DNA from: a virus
Reading direction: 5' to 3' (one strand)
Virus record (IMG/VR): IMGVR_UViG_3300018421_000148
Coordinates: 1 to 27,820 of that record
Length of the DNA stretch: 27,820 nt
The translations under genes were made by a program, and so were the position numbers. Below, piece after piece: positions 15,789-22,169 of the stretch; positions within the stretch are counted from its first letter, which is position 1, and each line of letters opens with the position of its first letter. The notes below the pieces were generated by a model, which had not been told where the DNA came from, searched no databases, and saw nothing but the letters and a program-made list of their open reading frames with translations.

Positions 15789-16840
15789 CGGAATAAAGGT
15801 TTTATTTTTTCAGCAATGGCTTGAACGACATCGACTGTCACGGCATTACCGCATTGCTTGTATCGTTGGGTCTTGCTAATCTCTTTTACCTCACCATCGA
15901 ATACTCCATACAAGGTATGATTATCGGGGAAACCTTGCAACCTTTCACACTCTATCGGTGTAAGCCTACGGATTCTTCCGTACTTAACAAATTGATCAGT
16001 GTTACCACCGCTCCCTGTACTTCCGTGAATAGTATTCGCTTCATCCTTTAGTGTGCGGTTGACTACCTCGCCATGCTTGTCCCGGCTATAGCCTACTACC
16101 TTGGGGTCTTTATAATCACGAGCCATGAGTGTTGGGCTGATCTCTTTAAAGCCTACTTCTCTAGGGGAGTAATTACTAACCTTTGGCGTTAGCATTTCTA
16201 CGAGTTGCATTCCCGAGTGGAGGGAGGCTTGACCTCTTGCTGTAAGCGTTTTGCTAACGGGTCTTCCTGTGCATTCCACCTCTCCATCTTCGCCACTTGA
16301 CTCGATGAGAGGAAATACTCCTCGCCAATCTCTTCGGGTTTCTGCAAGATATCCGACAAGGTACACTCTCTCACGATTTTGGGGTAAAAACCACGCAGTG
16401 TTGAGCAACTGCCATTCGCAGTCATAACCCCCAATGTCGGCAAAGGCTTGGAGGATTCCCGCAAAATCTGCCCCAGCATTTGAGGAGAAAGTTCCTTTAA
16501 CATTTTCCCAAATAAAAACTCGTGGTCTGCATTGTTTGATAAGCCGTATTGCTTCAAGGATAAGGCTTGAGCGTTCCCCACCCATCCCTTGTCGCTTCCC
16601 AGCAAGGCTAAAGTCTTGACATGGGCTTCCAAAAGTGATGAGGTCAATTCTTGGAAGGTCTCCTCCGTGAACATCTGTAACTGATCCGACATAAGTTGAT
16701 GATTTAAATTGGTGTTGGTATACCGCAACGGCATACTTATCTATCTCTGAAAAGTAACTTGTTACTTCGTACCCGGCTTTCTCAAATCCTTTATGGAAGC
16801 CACCGATACCACTAAACAAGTCAAGTTGATTTATCTTCAT
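15785..16840 (-). CDS. C5-cytosine DNA methyltransferase (Dcm family)
   Basis: 351 residues with the standard motif order: motif I DLFSGIGGF at 7-15 (S-adenosylmethionine site), motif IV GSPCQDFS at 71-78 with catalytic C74, motif VI ENVKG at 112-116, motif VIII QNRERVYLVG at 154-163, and motif X with GNAV at 331-334. The target recognition region lies about 190-290. All catalytic residues are intact, so it should methylate C5 of cytosine in a sequence not readable by eye, probably to protect phage DNA from host restriction. The ATG at 16840 directly precedes motif I; a TTG four codons earlier is in frame but adds nothing conserved. It overlaps the upstream gene by 20 nt and the PP-loop gene by 4 nt. 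A 178-codon second frame runs inside it. Confidence 0.93.
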   Translation of the reverse strand: MKINQLDLFSGIGGFHKGFEKAGYEVTSYFSEIDKYAVAVYQHQFKSSTYVGSVTDVHGGDLPRIDLITFGSPCQDFSLAGKRQGMGGERSSLILEAIRLIKQCRPRVFIWENVKGTFSSNAGADFAGILQAFADIGGYDCEWQLLNTAWFLPQNRERVYLVGYLAETRRDWRGVFPLIESSGEDGEVECTGRPVSKTLTARGQASLHSGMQLVEMLTPKVSNYSPREVGFKEISPTLMARDYKDPKVVGYSRDKHGEVVNRTLKDEANTIHGSTGSGGNTDQFVKYGRIRRLTPIECERLQGFPDNHTLYGVFDGEVKEISKTQRYKQCGNAVTVDVVQAIAEKIKPLFR

Positions 16841-17171
16841 GAGTAATATCAATCCTCTCTTTGTAAATTAACTTGGATGCAAGGCTTTCAAAGGTGTAGT
16901 TAGGAAGATCGTAGAGCTCCCGATATTTAAAGAGTATAAGGTTGTCACCTCTTTTATTCGGTATCACTATAATGGCGTAGTCAACATCGGACTTTTCCAT
17001 TGTGAAATTTAATTCCGAATCCCTATGATTTTGAACCTCTATCCAAAAACTATTTTTCTTTCCATCCTTGTCCGTATAAAAGAAGGGGGTCGAAAGTTTT
17101 TCGACCTTCAACCCCCAACACATAGCAATCACAAGGAATATCTTTTCCTTAAGATCAGAATGGTAGGTCAT
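16821..17171 (-). CDS. Hypothetical protein upstream of methyltransferase
   Basis: 116 residues from the ATG at 17171, chosen because it overlaps the stop of the SSB-like gene by only 17 nt. I do not recognise the family. It looks alpha/beta: a helix (KEKIFLVIAMCWG), beta strands (NSFWIEVQNH, DYAIIVIPNK, NLILFKYREL) and a final helix. The D...ExQ-like spacing around DKDGKKNSFWIEVQ could be a worn or variant PDDEXK-type nuclease core, which would be notable next to a methyltransferase, but this is weak. Its position between the recombination genes and the modification genes fits a DNA-related job. Confidence 0.6.
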   Translation of the reverse strand: MTYHSDLKEKIFLVIAMCWGLKVEKLSTPFFYTDKDGKKNSFWIEVQNHRDSELNFTMEKSDVDYAIIVIPNKRGDNLILFKYRELYDLPNYTFESLASKLIYKERIDITHEDKST

Positions 17172-17433
17172 CAGCCACCGCTTCTTTCTTGTTATCGTTA
17201 GTGTACTCTTTGGTAGCCTCGCTATGAGGATTGTATACACTAGCCATTGGCTTACCCGCACGGCTAAAGAACAGTGTTAGGTAAACATACCCCTTTTCAG
17301 TCTTGTACTTTTGCAAGTCTTCAAGGTGTGTTGCACTTAAGGAAATACGCCAAGAACGAACCTCTCCGTTCTCGCCACGCTTGGGTTCATCAACGAACCC
17401 GATCAAGTCTGAATCATACTTTTTCTCTGACAT
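17155..17433 (-). CDS. Small SSB-like protein with acidic DDLPF tip
   Basis: 92 residues. The core (about 8-65) is beta-rich (SWRISLSATHLEDL, GYVYLTLFFSRAGKPMASVYN) and could be a small OB-like barrel. A polar linker follows and the protein ends in ADDLPF, close to the acidic C-terminal tip of bacterial SSB (DDxIPF type) that recruits repair and replication partners. Together with the adjacent annealase and exonuclease genes this suggests a phage single-strand DNA-binding protein or a mimic of the host SSB tip. No canonical SSB signature is visible in the core, so the call rests on tail, size and context. It follows the exonuclease stop by 17 nt; the leader contains AAATCTATATT before the ATG. 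Confidence 0.55.
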   Translation of the reverse strand: MSEKKYDSDLIGFVDEPKRGENGEVRSWRISLSATHLEDLQKYKTEKGYVYLTLFFSRAGKPMASVYNPHSEATKEYTNDNKKEAVADDLPF

Positions 17434-17450
17434 GACAATATAGATTTAAA

Positions 17451-18218
17451 TTAAACTTCAAATTCTGCGAAGAAAGTTTCGGTCGGCGCATCGCTATCGA
17501 GATAACTCATAATGCGGTCAATCGCCATCGTATACTTCTTCTTTCCTCTCTCTATTGTTTCAGGCGTAGCCCGAACCAACGCTGGAAGATATGGATAAGT
17601 TTTCTCTTGTGCAACCCAAAAGTAATCATTGCCTGGGAAGACCGAGGTGTAGATATACGCTTGGATATCATAGCCAAAAGAAAAGACATCTCTACCAAAG
17701 GATTTCACTGATCTACAACTCTTGCTATCGGTAATAAACCCTTCGCCCTTACAGTCTAGGAATCCACGAACAGGTATCTCATCGATAAAAGAATTGAATT
17801 CTACTTGGACTTCACCGGTGAGGTACGAGTCTTTCAACCCCGTCTCATCGAGTCTATTTATCATATCGATAGCCACCTGGAAATCCTCTTCGCTCACAAT
17901 CTCAAGCCCCCGCTTTTTTGCTTCATCACTCATGTCTTGTTTCCATTTGCGATACTTTGCCGTAGCTCGTGGGGACTTGCCCCCAATCTCTTGAATGATA
18001 TCGTAGTCATCAAAAGTAACAAACCGCTCATCGTATTTCTCTGGTTCAAACAAAAGACAATCGTACACTGATCCAAAGGACAGTGCTTGAGATTCTTTCT
18101 TGAGTTGCCCCGCCATGTACATCTCCCATAGGCGCATGTCTTGGAGGGCATACTTAATAGAGGAGTAGGAAAGATATTCCTTCCCTACTTTATCTACTAG
18201 TTGATTAGCGAACTTCAT
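17451..18218 (-). CDS. PDDEXK exonuclease, RecE/DUF3799-like
   Basis: 255 residues. The start LSYSSIKYALQDMRLWEMY and ALSFGSVYDCLLFEPEKYDERF at about 45-66 match phage exonucleases of the RecE C-terminal/DUF3799 type. Active-site residues: E140 in VQVEF, D155 in RGFLDCK, D164 and K166 in TDSKS, and Q186 in YDIQAYIY. The usual His near GxxxH is replaced by Asp (GSVYD). These enzymes degrade one strand of a duplex 5' to 3' and hand the single strand to an annealase, which is encoded just before it with TAATG coupling. The pair forms a Red/RecET-like recombination module. Confidence 0.8.
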   Translation of the reverse strand: MKFANQLVDKVGKEYLSYSSIKYALQDMRLWEMYMAGQLKKESQALSFGSVYDCLLFEPEKYDERFVTFDDYDIIQEIGGKSPRATAKYRKWKQDMSDEAKKRGLEIVSEEDFQVAIDMINRLDETGLKDSYLTGEVQVEFNSFIDEIPVRGFLDCKGEGFITDSKSCRSVKSFGRDVFSFGYDIQAYIYTSVFPGNDYFWVAQEKTYPYLPALVRATPETIERGKKKYTMAIDRIMSYLDSDAPTETFFAEFEV

Positions 18219-18748
18219 TACCCTACAAATTTTTGTAAGGCTTCTTTTTGCTTCTCGGTAAACGAGTCGCCATACTTACCTATGATTCGATCGAAAGCTC
18301 CGCTTTTGTCTTTAGACTTTTTGATGTATTCAACGGCATCCTTAAACACATTCTTCTTTGATGTCCCGCTCTCACTAGTTGGGGCACTCTCTTGTTTAGC
18401 AATAGCCATTGACACCTCATTGCTTGAGGCAATAGATGACTCAATACCAATGCCTAGGTTAGCCAATGCACGACCCCATGCCGAGGTCTCACAGTTTTCT
18501 ACATAAGAAGTCTTATTGATATGGCTACTAGTTCTATCCTCTTGGGCGAATCCAGTAGCAACGACTGATCCTTTGTCGTTCGTGATAACCGCTCTGATCA
18601 CACAAGAATCATTGTCCAAGTGAATCATTTCGGTTTCAAGAGACCACCCCTTGTATTCAGGTGCGGTGCGAAAATAAAGGATACGCTGATTTACCTCAAC
18701 ATATTCCTTACCACGGATGTTCGTGGTTTTGAATTGGTGTTTTACCAT
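18218..18748 (-). CDS. Single-strand annealing protein, ERF/Rad52-like
   Basis: 176 residues. The diagnostic segment is ENCETSAWGRALANLGIGI (84-102) followed by SSIASSNEVSMAIAKQ, the 'ETSA.GRAL..LGIG..IAS.EEV' pattern of phage ERF/Rad52-superfamily annealases. A Ser/Thr-rich linker (120-130) leads to a C-terminal helical domain (132-176) of the kind that binds partners. It should coat single-stranded DNA and pair it with a complement, acting with the exonuclease translated directly after it. The ATG at 18748 is preceded by an A/T-rich leader with no Shine-Dalgarno. Exact subfamily is not decided by eye. Confidence 0.75.
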   Translation of the reverse strand: MVKHQFKTTNIRGKEYVEVNQRILYFRTAPEYKGWSLETEMIHLDNDSCVIRAVITNDKGSVVATGFAQEDRTSSHINKTSYVENCETSAWGRALANLGIGIESSIASSNEVSMAIAKQESAPTSESGTSKKNVFKDAVEYIKKSKDKSGAFDRIIGKYGDSFTEKQKEALQKFVG

Positions 18749-18775
18749 AGTTATTGAATTTAATTATTATGCAAT

Positions 18776-18937
18776 TTACTTTAATCCAGGGTCTTGTGCA
18801 AGTCTCTCTAGTTCCCTATAGATAGCCGATAGACTGTATACTAAATAGTTTAGTTGCTCATCTCCGGCTCTCACTAATTTATCTTGGAGTTCTCTTTCAA
18901 CCATCTCAAGATGGATTTTGATCTCATCTATATCCAT
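18776..18937 (-). CDS. Small hypothetical protein (53 aa)
   Basis: An open frame of 53 codons reading MDIDEIKIHLEMVERELQDK and ending QDPGLK. It is predicted all-helical with heptad-like Leu/Val spacing, so probably a short coiled coil. The ATG follows the stop of the winged-helix gene by 2 nt, which is strong support for a real, coupled gene. It ends 27 nt before the annealase start. Family not recognised. Confidence 0.6.
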   Translation of the reverse strand: MDIDEIKIHLEMVERELQDKLVRAGDEQLNYLVYSLSAIYRELERLAQDPGLK

Positions 18938-18939
18938 GG

Positions 18940-19311
18940 CTACATCTTTATTGTTATGACATCTCCTTCACAAATCTCTCCTAGGAGGACTGCCTCTCTA
19001 ATTTCATCTAGTTTTTCTATGGTTCTTTGGATACGCACGGAATCTCGTTTGCCTCGTATAATTCGTTGGGCTTTCTTTCTATCCGTTATATAGATTTCTC
19101 CTAGATCAGTAACCTTATAAACTCCCCTCGACTTTTTCTCCAACAGTCCATTCTCCACGAGCCTGGAAATATTGGAGGAGTAGTACCCCTTGAGCTTTGT
19201 TACATTAGAGCCGTTAACCGCTCTAACATATGATTGGATTTGAATTAATTGTTCTGGTTCCTCGTTCTTTACGAATTCTAGAATTTTTTGGGTGAGGTTC
19301 TTACTCGCCAT
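18940..19311 (-). CDS. Winged-helix DNA-binding protein
   Basis: 123 residues. Residues about 8-78 read as a winged helix: helices around TQKILEFVKN and IQIQSYVRAV, a recognition helix in YYSSNISRLVENGLLEK (43-59) and a wing SRGVYKVTDLGEIYI (61-75). A basic patch (DRKKAQRIIRGKR, 77-89) and a C-terminal helix follow. It is likely a transcription regulator acting on phage or host promoters. The recognition-helix/wing segment matches residues 86-118 of the protein at 21467-22150, so the two share a domain type. It overlaps the upstream gene by 11 nt. Confidence 0.65.
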   Translation of the reverse strand: MASKNLTQKILEFVKNEEPEQLIQIQSYVRAVNGSNVTKLKGYYSSNISRLVENGLLEKKSRGVYKVTDLGEIYITDRKKAQRIIRGKRDSVRIQRTIEKLDEIREAVLLGEICEGDVITIKM

Positions 19312-19459
19312 ACACTCTCTCTTTTAAGTTAATTAATACTTGCTTCACCGCTCTCATCTTATCGATGTAGAGGGTATTCTCTCTCATAGAAAACATGAAA
19401 CAAGCATCATCCAAATAGGCTAACGCTTGTTCCAATTCCTTACGCTCTTGATCAGTCAT
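19301..19459 (-). CDS. Small hypothetical protein (52 aa)
   Basis: 52 residues from the ATG at 19459 (MTDQERKELEQALAYLDD...), one base after the stop of the gene before it; two further in-frame ATGs lie upstream within that gene. Mostly helical, with two helices separated by RENTLY, and no recognised family. It overlaps the winged-helix gene by 11 nt, so it sits in the coupled run of small operon-leader genes typical of phage early transcripts. Confidence 0.55.
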   Translation of the reverse strand: MTDQERKELEQALAYLDDACFMFSMRENTLYIDKMRAVKQVLINLKERVYGE

Positions 19460-19460
19460 A

Positions 19461-19670
19461 CTAGTACTCATCAATTTCGACATCCTCGTCCGTTAACTCA
19501 ACGAACTCGTTGCCGTATTCCACAATCTCGTACTCGCCGATGCTCACCATGTCATGGAAGAACTCCTCGGACTCAAAAAGGTCTATGTCAACACGACCTC
19601 TTACTCGTACTTTTACTACCGCCTCTACATATGCGTGAGCGGTTCTTATTTCTCTATACTCTCTACTCAT
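19461..19670 (-). CDS. Small acidic hypothetical protein (69 aa)
   Basis: 69 residues from the ATG at 19670, which overlaps the preceding stop as ATGA. The first half is beta-like and basic (YVEAVVKVRVRGRVDIDLF), the second strongly acidic (GEYEIVEYGNEFVELTDEDVEIDEY). This looks like a small beta-barrel with an acidic tail. Acidic tails in small phage proteins can mimic DNA or bind host enzymes, but no family is recognised and no function is claimed. Confidence 0.55.
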   Translation of the reverse strand: MSREYREIRTAHAYVEAVVKVRVRGRVDIDLFESEEFFHDMVSIGEYEIVEYGNEFVELTDEDVEIDEY

Positions 19671-20473
19671 ACTATGTGGTTTAAACATTCTACACAAAAT
19701 CCAAACTTATCGGTATCGTGGGTATTGACATGACCACAGTCCTCACACTCGATATCTTCCGGTCCTTCGGTGTTGGAGATTTCCTCCATGCGCTCCGATG
19801 TTAGTTCATCATCGTATCCTATAGGATCAGCATCATTGTCTATTTCCTCAAAGGCGTTTCTTACTAGTGAGTAGTTGAAGATATCAAAGATGCTATCGGT
19901 CTCTCCATCAAGAACAAACCATCCATCTCCATTACGAACTTCCTCATCTAATTCCCAATCGGTGTAGTAAACAAAGTCTATTTCAAACGCTAGTTTTAGC
20001 AAGTCTTCATCACTCTCTTTGTTATTCAAGGCTCTATCTAGACATTGAGTAAATTCCTCAAAATCTTCTTCTATTTGAATTTGGTTAGGCTGGGTAAATT
20101 TTTGCGCCCAATGTAATATGGACTCTCTATCCTTTCTACATTCGGCAAGTGTATCTTTCTCTTCCTTGGTGTAGAAATTACCATCGCCCCACAACCAACC
20201 TTCATTCATTGGTTTGCTTGTTGCACTACAAACACGAGCTCCGGTGTCTAGGACTTCCTTGATATCGCTTTGAGAAATGGTTAGTTCGAAAGGGTCACTA
20301 TTTCGGTACACGAGGTCTGGGAATCTCTTGAAGTGAACTCGGTAGATTGTTTCGTGCCCTAGTCTAGGGTTGTGTCCCAAGATAATCCCGATCCCTTGAC
20401 CATCTTTCTCGGTGTCCCAAATCTTGAACTTGACAACTGTGCCGACTGGTATCGGCTGATTTTCTTTTAACAT
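19667..20473 (-). CDS. Acidic protein with N-terminal SH3/KOW-like barrel and C-terminal zinc ribbon
   Basis: 268 residues; first gene of the leftward replication operon. Residues 7-65 look like a small beta barrel (GTVVKFKIWD..GIGIILGHNP...YRVHFKR). Residues 82-105 hold CSATSKPMNEGWLWGDGNFY, a phrase seen in other phage unknowns. The middle is very acidic with several Trp and Tyr. The C-terminus is a zinc ribbon, CEDCGHVNTH then CVECLN. Zinc ribbons plus an SH3-like barrel suggest contact with RNA polymerase or nucleic acid, but this is inference. The ATG at 20473 is about 25 nt downstream of a good promoter -7 element and carries the ACTAACTAAAAT leader motif. Confidence 0.65.
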   Translation of the reverse strand: MLKENQPIPVGTVVKFKIWDTEKDGQGIGIILGHNPRLGHETIYRVHFKRFPDLVYRNSDPFELTISQSDIKEVLDTGARVCSATSKPMNEGWLWGDGNFYTKEEKDTLAECRKDRESILHWAQKFTQPNQIQIEEDFEEFTQCLDRALNNKESDEDLLKLAFEIDFVYYTDWELDEEVRNGDGWFVLDGETDSIFDIFNYSLVRNAFEEIDNDADPIGYDDELTSERMEEISNTEGPEDIECEDCGHVNTHDTDKFGFCVECLNHIV

Positions 20474-20498
20474 GACAAATAAATTTTAGTTAGTGCGA

Positions 20499-20531
20499 TA
20501 AATGTAAAGAGGATATTTTTAATGTGCAACA
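20499..20531 (-). promoter_or_regulatory. Leftward promoter of the replication operon
   Basis: On the minus strand, TGTTG at 20531-20527, a 20-nt spacer, then TACATTTA at 20506-20499. This fits the Bacteroidota housekeeping pattern (TTTG/TTG, about 19-21 nt, TAnnTTTG). The transcript would start near 20492 and reach the ATG at 20473 after a very short leader. Confidence 0.65.
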
Positions 20532-20575
20532 CCTAGGATAACTTTTTAACCCTCTCTCTCTCACTATATATATGT

Positions 20576-20594
20576 GTGTACCATATTGGTACAC
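20576..20594. repeat. Perfect inverted repeat, probable operator
   Basis: GTGTACCA-TAT-TGGTACAC, 8-bp arms with a 3-nt spacer. It sits between the divergent promoters. A close relative (GTGTACC, 4 nt, GGTAC on the minus strand) lies at 23528-23545 upstream of the gene at 22797-23453, so one DNA-binding protein may control both places. Confidence 0.6.
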
Positions 20595-20624
20595 CTGCAA
20601 ACATGCGTTTAGGATTAACTAAAA

Positions 20625-20641
20625 CACCTGGATTCCAGGTG
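20625..20641. repeat. Perfect inverted repeat, second operator candidate
   Basis: CACCTGG-ATT-CCAGGTG, 7-bp arms with a 3-nt spacer, located in the divergent regulatory region and abutting the first copy of the direct repeat GTGGTTGGACAC. Not followed by a T run on either strand, so not a terminator. Confidence 0.55.
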
Positions 20642-20692
20642 GTTGGACACCGATGATTCAAGTGATAATTTAACTCAAATGTGGTTGGACAC
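20639..20692 (+). repeat. Two 12-nt direct repeats GTGGTTGGACAC
   Basis: Exact copies at 20639-20650 and 20681-20692. The period of 42 nt is close to four helical turns, so bound proteins would lie on the same face of the DNA. They are 33 nt or more upstream of the rightward promoter and may be activator or repressor sites. Confidence 0.55.
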
Positions 20693-20724
20693 AAGTCTAT
20701 TTGTATTTTTTTTCGCTCTTCATG

Positions 20725-20754
20725 TTGTATAGTGGGATATTTTATTTAGATTTA
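20725..20754 (+). promoter_or_regulatory. Rightward promoter of the gene at 20779
   Basis: TTG at 20725-20727, 19-nt spacer, TAGATTTA at 20747-20754, matching the Bacteroidota promoter pattern. The sequence from the -7 box into the leader (TTTAGATTTACC then CACTAACTAAAAT, to 20770) nearly copies the leftward promoter-leader at 20508-20483. Confidence 0.65.
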
Positions 20755-20778
20755 CCTCACTAACTAAAATCCTATATT

Positions 20779-21126
20779 ATGAGTAAGATCAGTCAAATTG
20801 CCCTCCGTTTGCTTCAAGAAGCCGTAGTCACTAGAGGGACAAGTGAAGTAATGGAAGCCATGTACAATAACAAGCATTTCTTCCACACAGTAGTTGATAC
20901 CTACAACATCAACAATAGTTTAAGCACAACTCAATTGCTTGATGCAATTAACGACTACTACGATTTCAATGAGTTCGGAGGACTTACCGAAGATTCCACT
21001 CAAGAGATGATGGAGACCCTCATGCCTAGATATGTTCAATCCATATTCGAGATAGATGTACAAAGTGGTATCCTTGATGAATCCGTAAAACTCCTCACAC
21101 TCTTTATTGAAGGCGATGAAGAATAA
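20779..21126 (+). CDS. Hypothetical protein, lone rightward gene
   Basis: 115 residues, mostly helical and acidic at the end (FIEGDEE); no recognised family and no Cys, so not a zinc protein. It has its own promoter and shared leader motif just upstream and its own hairpin terminator 7 nt after the stop, so it is a single-gene transcription unit transcribed away from the replication operon. Such strongly framed, lone small genes in phages are often early host-takeover or regulatory genes, but that is inference. Pyrimidine-repeat tracts flank the unit on both sides. Confidence 0.75.
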   Translation: MSKISQIALRLLQEAVVTRGTSEVMEAMYNNKHFFHTVVDTYNINNSLSTTQLLDAINDYYDFNEFGGLTEDSTQEMMETLMPRYVQSIFEIDVQSGILDESVKLLTLFIEGDEE

Positions 21127-21132
21127 AAGATA

Positions 21133-21158
21133 AGCCTCACCAATCGGTGGGGCTTTTT
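21133..21158 (+). terminator. Intrinsic terminator of the gene at 20779
   Basis: Stem AGCCTCACC / GGTGGGGCT with loop AATC, followed by TTTTTC. Strong rho-independent form on the plus strand. Its core (CCTCACC, ATC, GGTGGGG) recurs in the opposite-strand terminator at 22415-22440. Confidence 0.85.
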
Positions 21159-21161
21159 CTT

Positions 21162-21184
21162 TCTCTCTCTCTCTCTCTCTCTCT
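21162..21184 (+). repeat. CT dinucleotide microsatellite
   Basis: About eleven TC units immediately after the terminator T-run. Such perfect dinucleotide tracts are unusual in phage DNA and can vary in length by slippage. Confidence 0.9.
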
Positions 21185-21301
21185 TATAGACAATATAGGG
21201 GGTTTTGAGGGAGATTTTTTTTGAAGCTCGAGATCGTGCAAAAAGTACAGTTCCAGGGGCGATTGCCTCGATTCCAAATGGAGGTTGAAACACACCTCAA
21301 T

Positions 21302-21319
21302 TTCAAGATTAAGAGCGGA
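21302..21319 (+). repeat. Left arm of 18-bp inverted repeat
   Basis: TTCAAGATTAAGAGCGGA on the plus strand, partner of 22279-22296. Similarity fades immediately outside the 18 bp on both sides. Confidence 0.75.
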
Positions 21320-21420
21320 GCAAAAACACCTCCCCATGAAGGGCGAAAAACCGCCCAAGGACTTTCCATGTGAATCTTGATTTCGCCAAATTTCCACCGA
21401 TCAGGCGCACACATGGGCAT

Positions 21421-21451
21421 AAAAAAACCCCCATCGATTTCTCGATGAGGG
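21421..21451 (-). terminator. Intrinsic terminator of the gene at 21467-22150
   Basis: Read on the minus strand: stem CCCTCATCG / CGATGGGGG, 6-nt loop, then seven T. It starts 16 nt after the stop of the leftward gene. The sequence right after the T-run (ATGCCCA) also follows the terminator at 22415-22440. Confidence 0.85.
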
Positions 21452-21466
21452 TCTAGTTTTGAACTC

Positions 21467-22150
21467 TTATTGAAGCACCTTACCTCGTGTAAATAAGTAA
21501 GGCAATTCTTGTACAAGGTTGACTACATTTTGGCGATTGTTCATCGCAATCATGATATCCAAAAGTTCACTTTGAATCTCGAATAGTGCATCTTGGTCAT
21601 GTACCATATCACAAGAATATAGATTGTACTTATGCTCCAATTCAACCATTCGTTCTAGCAATCTTCCGAATACAAAATTGTCGTTGTAAGTATTCGATTG
21701 ATTTGCTCTTTTGATACCAATCTTGTAGCCTTCGTACTTTGCTTTTTGGATAGCAAGTTGCTCCTTTCTTACCTTCTTGTACTCCTTTGGTTCATCCAAA
21801 TATTGGAGACCAAGTTTCGTGATTTTCACACCTTCTCGATTGTAAGTAATGAGACCTCTATCCTTGTAAGATTTGAAGTTAGTATCGTAGTGACCGCTCA
21901 TGTTAGATGGTAGTTTAGGTAGTAACCCTTTTACCTCTAATGAAGCCACATATCTAGCGATGTCGTGATGGATGTAATTTACAGTACTCGTTGGTACTCC
22001 ATTTGCAATCATCTTCAACATCAAATCCGACTTCTTCTCTTCATTCTTGCCGTTCAAGATTGCAATCATCTTCATGGTTGTTTTCTTACCATTGAAGCCT
22101 TGTGCGTTCATTACTTTCAAGTAAGTGAATAGTTCATTAATCGTTTTCAT
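21467..22150 (-). CDS. Probable winged-helix regulator (227 aa)
   Basis: 227 residues. The N-terminal 80 residues are helical and Lys-rich. Residues 86-118 (GHYDTNFKSYKDRGLITYN, then GVKITKLGLQYL) match the recognition-helix and wing of the protein at 18940-19311 (G-Y-x-S/T-N, then GL(I/L), then R.GV, then (V/I)T.LG). The C-terminal part (135-227) is helical with a coiled-coil character, likely for dimerisation. It is probably a transcription regulator. The gene has its own leader and terminator and is flanked by the two arms of an 18-bp inverted repeat. The ATG at 22150 follows AAATCTTTATTGTT, a leader shared with the gene at 22797-23453. Confidence 0.65.
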   Translation of the reverse strand: MKTINELFTYLKVMNAQGFNGKKTTMKMIAILNGKNEEKKSDLMLKMIANGVPTSTVNYIHHDIARYVASLEVKGLLPKLPSNMSGHYDTNFKSYKDRGLITYNREGVKITKLGLQYLDEPKEYKKVRKEQLAIQKAKYEGYKIGIKRANQSNTYNDNFVFGRLLERMVELEHKYNLYSCDMVHDQDALFEIQSELLDIMIAMNNRQNVVNLVQELPYLFTRGKVLQ

Positions 22151-22169
22151 AACAATAAAGATTTGTGCC

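Larger units (their letters stand above)
20474..20778. promoter_or_regulatory. Divergent regulatory region between leftward operon and rightward lone gene
   Basis: 305 nt without a gene. It contains a leftward promoter at 20499-20531 and a rightward promoter at 20725-20754; a low-complexity run at 20551-20580 (CT, then TA, then GT repeats); a perfect palindrome at 20576-20594; a second perfect palindrome at 20625-20641; and a 12-nt direct repeat GTGGTTGGACAC at 20639-20650 and 20681-20692, 42 nt apart. This density of repeats between divergent promoters is what an operator region of a phage switch looks like. Confidence 0.75.
21127..21466. other. Intergenic region between convergent lone genes
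   Basis: 340 nt with no supportable gene. It holds two terminators (21133-21158 on plus, 21421-21451 on minus), the CT tract, and one arm (21302-21319) of an 18-bp inverted repeat whose other arm is at 22279-22296. Short open frames across it mainly reflect the CT tract and differ in every frame. The central 200 nt are GC-richer than the surroundings, and a 31-codon plus-strand frame starting near 21280 is the only mildly gene-like stretch; I do not call it. Confidence 0.6.

Noticed and set aside
16434-16619. Plus-strand frame opposite the methyltransferase
   Set aside because: Antisense shadow of a gene with all catalytic motifs intact; no start context.
21036-21516. Several minus-strand frames of 85-110 codons rich in Arg-Glu repeats
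   Set aside because: The repeats are translation of the CT tract; the frames overlap terminators, differ in every frame and have no gene-like composition.
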